From Paraspadella gotoi (Eukaryota; Chaetognatha), in NCBI GenBank assembly GCA_051294375.1, contig CM119263.1:18376628-18440627 (forward strand): a stretch of DNA of 64,000 nt. The letters run 5' to 3'. Position 1 is the first letter of the stretch, and each line of letters begins with the position of its first letter. The translations under genes were made by a program, and so were the position numbers. Under the pieces are notes generated by a model that saw only the letters and a program-made list of their open reading frames with translations, was not told the DNA's origin and made no database searches. Shown one piece after another: positions 59,057 to 64,000 of the stretch.

Positions 59057-61024
59057 GAGAGATGAGAGAGAAGAGAAAGAGAGAAGGAGGTAAAACGTGA
59101 AATGTCAACGCCATATGGCGGTCAGAATAAGGTTTTAAAAATTCATGCTTGTCTATCTTATTTAAGAATGTAAAGTCTTGGAAAGTCACAGAAACAGCGT
59201 CGTCATTTTAAAAAACCATAACTAATATTGAAAAACACGCGAGTTTCTAAGTCTCTTCTTCCTACCCTCAATCTTCTACTAAGGCGTAGTGAAAGTTACT
59301 ATGTCATACTTGAAATGATGGAGCCTAACCCAGCTCAAATAGTCAGCAAGTCTTATATTAATGTAATAATTTATTGGTTACATTAGCAACAGTCAATTTT
59401 GTCATAATCATATTAATTTGTAAAAAAAAAAAATTCATTTTATGTTTTTAATATTTCGCAATAGGCTATATTTATATATAGTACTATCCTTCATAAAAAT
59501 CAAACAAATTTTTCAAAATAGGCCTTTTCTTAATTTTGATTGCAGATTTGGATTCCTCGTCAAAGAGTTGATAAAAAGAAAAATATAAAATTAATTTTTA
59601 AAAAATTCTTTATCATTAAAGTGGGGTAAAAATATTAAAAAAAATATATTTAAATATAAAAATTAATTTTCACACTTAAAGATATAGCTTTTTTAACATT
59701 TTTTGACCCACTTAATGAAAGATTTTTCAAAAGAGAATTATATTTTTTTTGTCAAACATTTTATGACGAATGCCAAATCTGCCAAAAAATCGTAAGAAAA
59801 AACTGTATTTGAAAATTTTAACATTTATTGGTTTAGTACTAGGTATAGAATATGGCTACTGCGTAAATGTGTAAAATTTGTAATATAATATTTTTTATTA
59901 CATAAATGTTCATTAGTATAATGTTGTCATCGTTCTCACTGTTAGAATTTTAATTAAAGTTAAATTAGAAATTTTAACTTACGGGCCTTATCCTCTTACT
60001 CCCCATTCCATGCTTTCTTTCATCTTTCTTTATTCCTTTTCGAAAAACATAGAACCATAAAACGTTCTTCCATTTCCCCATCTCCATAATTTTGACGCCT
60101 GTCCCTTGGGCTCAGGTAGCCTTTCTCTTGTCTCTCATCTCTCTCCTCTCTCTCTCTCTCTCTATCTCTCTCATCTCTCTTCTCTCTCTCTCTCTCTCAC
60201 TCTTCACTATCTAACTCTTCTTAAATTGACGATCCGCCTACTTCAAAGGTCATTGTTTAATATCCCAAATCTCACAAAAGGTTCGCTAAATATTCGCTCT
60301 TATCTATTTGGACAATCAAAGTTAGGATTTCAGTTTCTCAAAGCTTTGACTTTGCTTGGATAATCAAATACGCGCGAAGAGCCAGCAAAAAGGAGGAGAA
60401 AGAGAGAAGCAAGAGAGAAGAGAGAAGAGAGAGAGTAGAGAGAGAGAAGGAGAGAGAGAGAGAGAGAGCAGAGAGAGAGAGAAGAGAGGAGAGGCAGGTG
60501 CAACGAAAACATGACGCGGAGAGAGCGAATAGAGAGAAAGAAGATGAGAATACGAAGAGAGAAGATGAGAAAGAGAGAGAGAGTCGAACCGGCGACGACG
60601 TCAGTGAGCGGTTGAAGAATGTTTGATGAAAGTTCTCTGTCCGGTTTGGACGGCGGATGAAAATATCGAGGAGTGAAATATTTTCTTCACGACTACTCTT
60701 GGCGCGGAACGGCGAGAGAGATAGACGACGACGACGACGACGAAGAGACGGAAACAAATGGGCGGGAAACATCGACTTACCATCTGTTTGAACGAACTCA
60801 CACTTCGCTCAGATTTCGACGTCTAAAAAAAACCTTTAATTCCTTTCATTCCTTTCCAATAAAAATTTCCATACATTTCTCTTTCTTTATACCTAAGACC
60901 TTTTTCCTTTTAATTCCAACTTTTCCTTTCCCTCTCCTGCTTTCCATCTTTCACTTTATTCTTTCTCCTTTCCAATCAACCAACGGAGCTTCGACGGTAC
61001 CCAATAATTTATCTTCGCACTTTA
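59057..61024 (+). repeat. Duplicated block W, copy 2 (error-rich)
   Basis: Second copy of block W, with many single-base insertions relative to copy 1. After 61024 it continues into sequence absent from copy 1, as expected if copy 1 was simply cut by the gap. Confidence 0.92.
59280..59990. mobile_element. Second copy of the foldback element
   Basis: Starts TAAGGCGTAGTGAAAGTTAC at 59280 and ends GGCCTTA at 59990. It is about 90 bp longer than copy 1. The extra sequence lies between about 59300 and 59415, where the two copies do not align; the rest matches apart from indels. Confidence 0.7.
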
Positions 61025-61740
61025 ACTTTTAGCTTTTTCCACACTTTCTCCTTTACGTTCAACGTTCAAACGTCTGCAGGCGCCTTTTTTCCTCCTTTAA
61101 TTTTTTCTTCTCTTTTTTCCCCTTTTCAATTTCTTTTTTTTTGCTTTCATGTTACATACCAGTTTTCATTTCCTTTTTTTTTTTAATCATTTTTTTTCTC
61201 TTAAAGTTTTCCATACATATTTCTTTCCCTCTCAAACCTCCTTCCTCAAATATCTTCTCGACTTTTTCTCATTTTACGCAACAAAAAGTGTCATTCAGTC
61301 TCTTTAAATTCTCATCGAAAATCAATCTTTAGATTTTTTTTCCCTACTTTAAAAAAAAATGAAAAAAAATATCCTCTTTTCTCCCTTTTTTTTTATATAA
61401 AAAAGGTTTTAAGCTTTTCCTCGGATCTACTTCACCCGTGGTGAAAATCCTATTTTCTCTCTCCTACTGTTTTTCCTTTTTTTCGGTCGTTTTCGTTTTC
61501 CTTCATTCGCTCTCTGTTTTCCTTTTTCTGTTTTCCTTTTTCTGTTTTCCTATCTTGCCATTCCTGATCTCCCAATATCTTAGCTTTAACTCCTCTACCC
61601 ATGTTTCCCATTTTCACGATCCTCCACCCATACCCCCCATCCCCCATCCCCCTTCCTCGTCTCCGCCTCCGATTTCCGGTTGAAATCCGCGTCACCTTTC
61701 GTCACAATCCGAGAAACGCTGACGTTTTTTTTTCCATGAG
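61025..61740. other. T-rich DNA, no gene
   Basis: Pyrimidine-rich, with a TTTTCCTTTTTCTG repeat at 61517-61553 (three units). Phe/Leu frames only. Confidence 0.65.
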
Positions 61741-61893
61741 GAAGAGGAGGAAAACTCTGGAGGAACCTCCTTCGAATCGACCACGCTGTATTCTTCCACC
61801 ATGGCAAATTGGCAATGGTACTTGCTGACTAACATACCTCCAAGTCGACAGAGAAAATTTGTTGGGGCATTCCTTGTCCACCCATGTGTTTAG
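61741..61893 (+). CDS. Candidate terminal exon, 50 codons, unknown
   Basis: A T9 tract followed by CCATGAG gives a plausible 3' splice site at 61740. From there the frame reads EEEENSGGTSFESTTLYSST, then MANWQWYLLTNIPPSRQRKF, then VGAFLVHPCV and a stop at 61891. The internal ATG at 61801 has an excellent context (CCACCATGG), so a 30-residue ORF could also start there. The composition is varied and not repeat-driven. No family recognised. Confidence 0.2.
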   Translation, partial: EEEENSGGTSFESTTLYSSTMANWQWYLLTNIPPSRQRKFVGAFLVHPCV

Positions 61894-62206
61894 ATATATT
61901 AATCATAAATAGCTATCGCATCTCAAAGTCTCACAATAACCAAACTCACAAGTCACAACCTCTCTCTCTTCACGCTTTCCTTTCGACCTCCACTCACTCG
62001 CGACCTTCCACGTCATAACTGATAACGCGACTCGCAACAAAGCCTAATCCCATCGTCATTCCTCACCCGCACCGCCACGCCCACTCCCGGTTTTTACTTA
62101 TCTCCTCTTTCAAGTCGCTCCTGGCGCCGACCAGATCCGGTTTAGCGTCTGAAACGTCGTCCGTCCGCTCGTTTCCCGGTTTCGGATCTCTAAGCCGAGA
62201 CTCAAA

Positions 62207-62347
62207 ATGTTGCTCTTATCATTTCAATCTTTTTTTTCCTCCCCGAGTTTTATGAGTTTACCTTGGTTGAATTGCCTCCGGTTTGCGAGGCTGGATTGTC
62301 TACAGAATTGTCAGTCGGATGCCAGCTTGGATTGTCGTTACCATTAA
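62207..62347 (+). CDS. Candidate 46-aa Cys-containing small ORF
   Basis: ATG at 62207 (AAAATG context). The first 15 or so residues are hydrophobic/Ser-rich (MLLLSFQSFFSSPSF), signal-peptide-like. The rest has four Cys, NC-7-C-3-C-8-C, ending CRYH and a stop. The short length and the overlapping open frame in another phase (62263-62472) make this speculative. A secreted Cys-rich peptide is only one reading. Confidence 0.12.
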   Translation: MLLLSFQSFFSSPSFMSLPWLNCLRFARLDCLQNCQSDASLDCRYH

Positions 62348-62378
62348 CTCAATGGATTATGAAGATTCTGTTTCATAG

Positions 62379-62468
62379 GAGGGTGCTGCTGTTATTGCGA
62401 TTGTTCGATCTTTGCCTACGGTTGGTGCCAATGAGACTGCAGCTGCTTCGTTCGCCTCATTCTCCGCG
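62379..62468 (+). CDS. Candidate internal exon, 30 codons
   Basis: TTCTGTTTCATAG just before 62379 is a plausible 3' splice site, and GCG|GTAAAAC at 62468/62469 a plausible donor. Between them one phase reads 30 codons of Ala/Ser/Val-rich sequence (EGAAVIAIVRSLPTVGANET and ...AAASFASFSA) with no stop. The exon length is a multiple of three. No family recognised, and partner exons are not identified. Confidence 0.18.
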
Positions 62469-62667
62469 GTAAAACTTTTTTTCCCTCCCGGCCTCTTTTA
62501 GCTCACGCCGTCCACTTCACCCACATTTCCGGTGTCACGCTGCCACGCTTCTACGCTGCCACGCCCCCTCGCACTCCCTCGACCCCCAGACTTTGGAATC
62601 TCAACTCGACAATTTTTCTTTTTTCTTTCCGCGAACTGGTCACTGACGTCGTCGCCGGTTCGACTCA

Positions 62668-62753
<86 letters not shown>
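62668..62753. repeat. (CT)n microsatellite
   Basis: CT tract with two TTCT interruptions. It encodes the Arg/Glu tail of the minus-strand frame 62640-63143, which I do not call. Confidence 0.95.
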
Positions 62754-62754
<1 letters not shown>

Positions 62755-63027
62755 AAATGGAGAGTCTGTCTTTGACAGATTCTGAATAAAAAATAAAGCG
62801 AATTCGCGAGGCGATCTTTACAGAATAAAACATTTTTCAAATCTTTTTTTTTTTGTGGAGGAAAGGGGGGCGGAGGAGGAGAATGAAGAGGAAGGGGAAT
62901 ATAAAGGCTTCGTGTTTTCTTGTTTGTAAATATTTCAACGTCGTCGTCGATCGGAGAGAAACTGGGATCGTCAACGGCAGAGACTCTGGGGCATCGACGA
63001 CCAATATATCGCCCGGGTCTTTCAATG

Positions 63028-63411
63028 TCATTCGTAATTTTGGTAGAAAAGAAAGAAGAAAGAAGAAGGGCAATCGACATCATAGTCATCGTCGTCAACA
63101 TCGTCGTTACTTTTTCTCTTCCCGGTTGCCGATCTTGTCTCAATTCTTTGCTTTTTTACGACCGACGTCATTTTACCGTTTTTATACTTCGTCGTCGCCG
63201 TCGTCGTCGCCGTCGTCGCCGTCGTCGTCGCCGTCGTCGTCGCCGTCGTCGTCGCCGTCGTGACTGTTGGCGTGGACCCTTTTCGATTCAAAATGTTCAT
63301 TGATTCGCGTAAAAACGTCGAGTTCAGCGACCTTCGACGTTTGGTCACTGAATTATGATCGTCGTCGTCGTTTTCGTCGTTGGCGTCAACATCGTCGTTG
63401 TCTGTACACAT
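63028..63411 (-). CDS. Candidate ORF with acidic, Thr/Ala-repeat and basic segments, 127 aa
   Basis: I do not recognise it. A true ATG at 63411-63409 opens an acidic N-terminus (residues 1-20, Asp/Asn-rich). A basic segment with RRRSLNSTFLRESMNILNR follows. Residues about 49-74 are Thr-Thr-Ala repeats from a (GCC/GTC)n block (63190-63260). Then comes a basic segment (KYKNGKMTSVVKKQRIETRS and ATGKRKS) and an acidic run (DDVDDDDYDVD). The non-repeat segments look coding, and the charge pattern would suit a nuclear protein. The last residues, Phe-rich, probably lie beyond a splice site or are chance. Confidence 0.25.
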   Translation of the reverse strand: MCTDNDDVDANDENDDDDHNSVTKRRRSLNSTFLRESMNILNRKGSTPTVTTATTTATTTATTTATTATTTATTKYKNGKMTSVVKKQRIETRSATGKRKSNDDVDDDDYDVDCPSSFFFLFYQNYE

Positions 63412-63756
63412 GAAAATAAAATAGGCGATGAAGCGATTTCGGATATGATTTCCGTTTTTACGTTAGAAAAGTTTAAATATCGAAAGCGACCCGTCTACCA
63501 GCTGTTAGTGGAATCGCATAGCATAAGTTTGTGTTTCAGACTTCCGGGTTTTTTCAACTTTTTCAACTTAAGAGAAAATCCTCTGAAAAATACTAATACT
63601 TATCATCGAGTCCAACTTCATTTTTTCTCTATTTTGTTCCTCTGGATTTCGTTTTTTCTTTTGTTCTTTTGTTGTTTTGTTCCGTTTTCCGTGTCGATTA
63701 CGGCACCCGAGAGACGAAAACGACGACGACGACCGTTAAAACGACGACGAGAATAA
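63355..63756 (+). CDS. Candidate ORF or exon, 133 aa, unknown
   Basis: True ATG at 63355, overlapping head to head with the minus-strand ORF ending at 63411, so at most one of the two 5' ends is likely genuine. The first 20 residues are Val-rich from a GTC repeat. The core (about 63424-63560) is well mixed: GDEAISDMISVFTLEKFKYR followed by KRPVYQLLVESHSISLCF. AAAATAG at 63418-63424 could be a 3' splice site placing the exon start there. The tail is Phe-rich, then Arg-rich from a GAC repeat. No family recognised. Confidence 0.2.
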   Translation: MIVVVVFVVGVNIVVVCTHENKIGDEAISDMISVFTLEKFKYRKRPVYQLLVESHSISLCFRLPGFFNFFNLRENPLKNTNTYHRVQLHFFSILFLWISFFLLFFCCFVPFSVSITAPERRKRRRRPLKRRRE

Positions 63757-64000
63757 TAAAACAAAAGTTTCTCTCCTCCATTTTTTCGATCGCGGATCGA
63801 AACCCCAAAAAATCGAAAAACCGTCAAAAAAAATGTTGTTTTTTACGTATTTTTAAACAGTTTAGATGAATGTCATTTTATTTATTTTTGTTCGAATGAA
63901 AAGTATAATCTCATCTTTATTTCTATCTCGCAGAAAACGCCAAAATCTCACTAGTCAAAAAAAGATCGTCAATCCCGCCAAAATATCCAACAACGTTTTA
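63757..64000. other. AT-rich window end, nothing recognised
   Basis: No supported feature in the last 240 bases. Confidence 0.6.

Overview
This looks like a eukaryotic nuclear scaffold fragment, most likely from an invertebrate animal. The evidence is very dense dinucleotide and trinucleotide microsatellites on both strands, a tRNA-derived SINE, an LTR with a polypurine tract, a foldback transposon, a roughly 70-bp satellite array, and no operons or ribosome binding sites. I cannot name the species. I found no gene that I recognise and no complete multi-exon gene model. The longest open frames are mostly translated (GA)n, (CT)n, (TCG)n, (CTTT)n or T-rich DNA. A few short frames have mixed amino-acid composition or plausible splice borders, and I list them as low-confidence candidates.

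Much of the layout is redundant. There are five gaps of exactly 25 N (6001, 10712, 32754, 37582, 59032), and each is flanked by two copies of the same sequence. At 6001 the copies are inverted: 2669-5830 matches 6027-7250 plus 15853-17592. At 10712 they are direct, with 9281-10711 matching 10737-11947 and both running into the satellite. Around 32754 and 37582 three consecutive blocks, X (26012), Y (28854) and Z (35727), occur in the order X-Y-gap-Y-Z-gap-X-Y-Z. At 59032, 57197-59031 matches 59057-61024. The second or third copies, and the satellite, are full of single-base insertions and deletions like raw long reads. I infer unmerged overlapping contig ends or haplotypes, so the real locus is probably many kilobases shorter.

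Region by region: 1-2668 is AT-rich and microsatellite DNA. 2669-17592 is a large inverted duplication whose right arm is split by about 8.6 kb carrying a low-quality G-rich stretch, minisatellites, a repeated 1.3-kb unit and the satellite. 17593-26011 is single-copy, with candidate small ORFs, a 45-bp-class purine-rich minisatellite, a perfect 43-bp inverted repeat, a second near-perfect palindrome and a G-quadruplex-like tract. 26012-45822 is the X/Y/Z redundancy with a copia-like LTR at 31735-32023. 45823-57196 is the most gene-like single-copy stretch: candidate exons, a CCAAT plus X-box promoter-like patch, a SINE, a CpG-rich island and an Ala/Glu repeat ORF. 57197-61024 is a duplicated block with a 621-bp foldback element. 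61025-64000 has several exon-like frames.

No pathway can be reconstructed. The most distinctive biological structures are the satellite, whose unit combines a tRNA A-box-like sequence with a conserved hairpin, the foldback element, and the perfect 43-bp inverted repeat.
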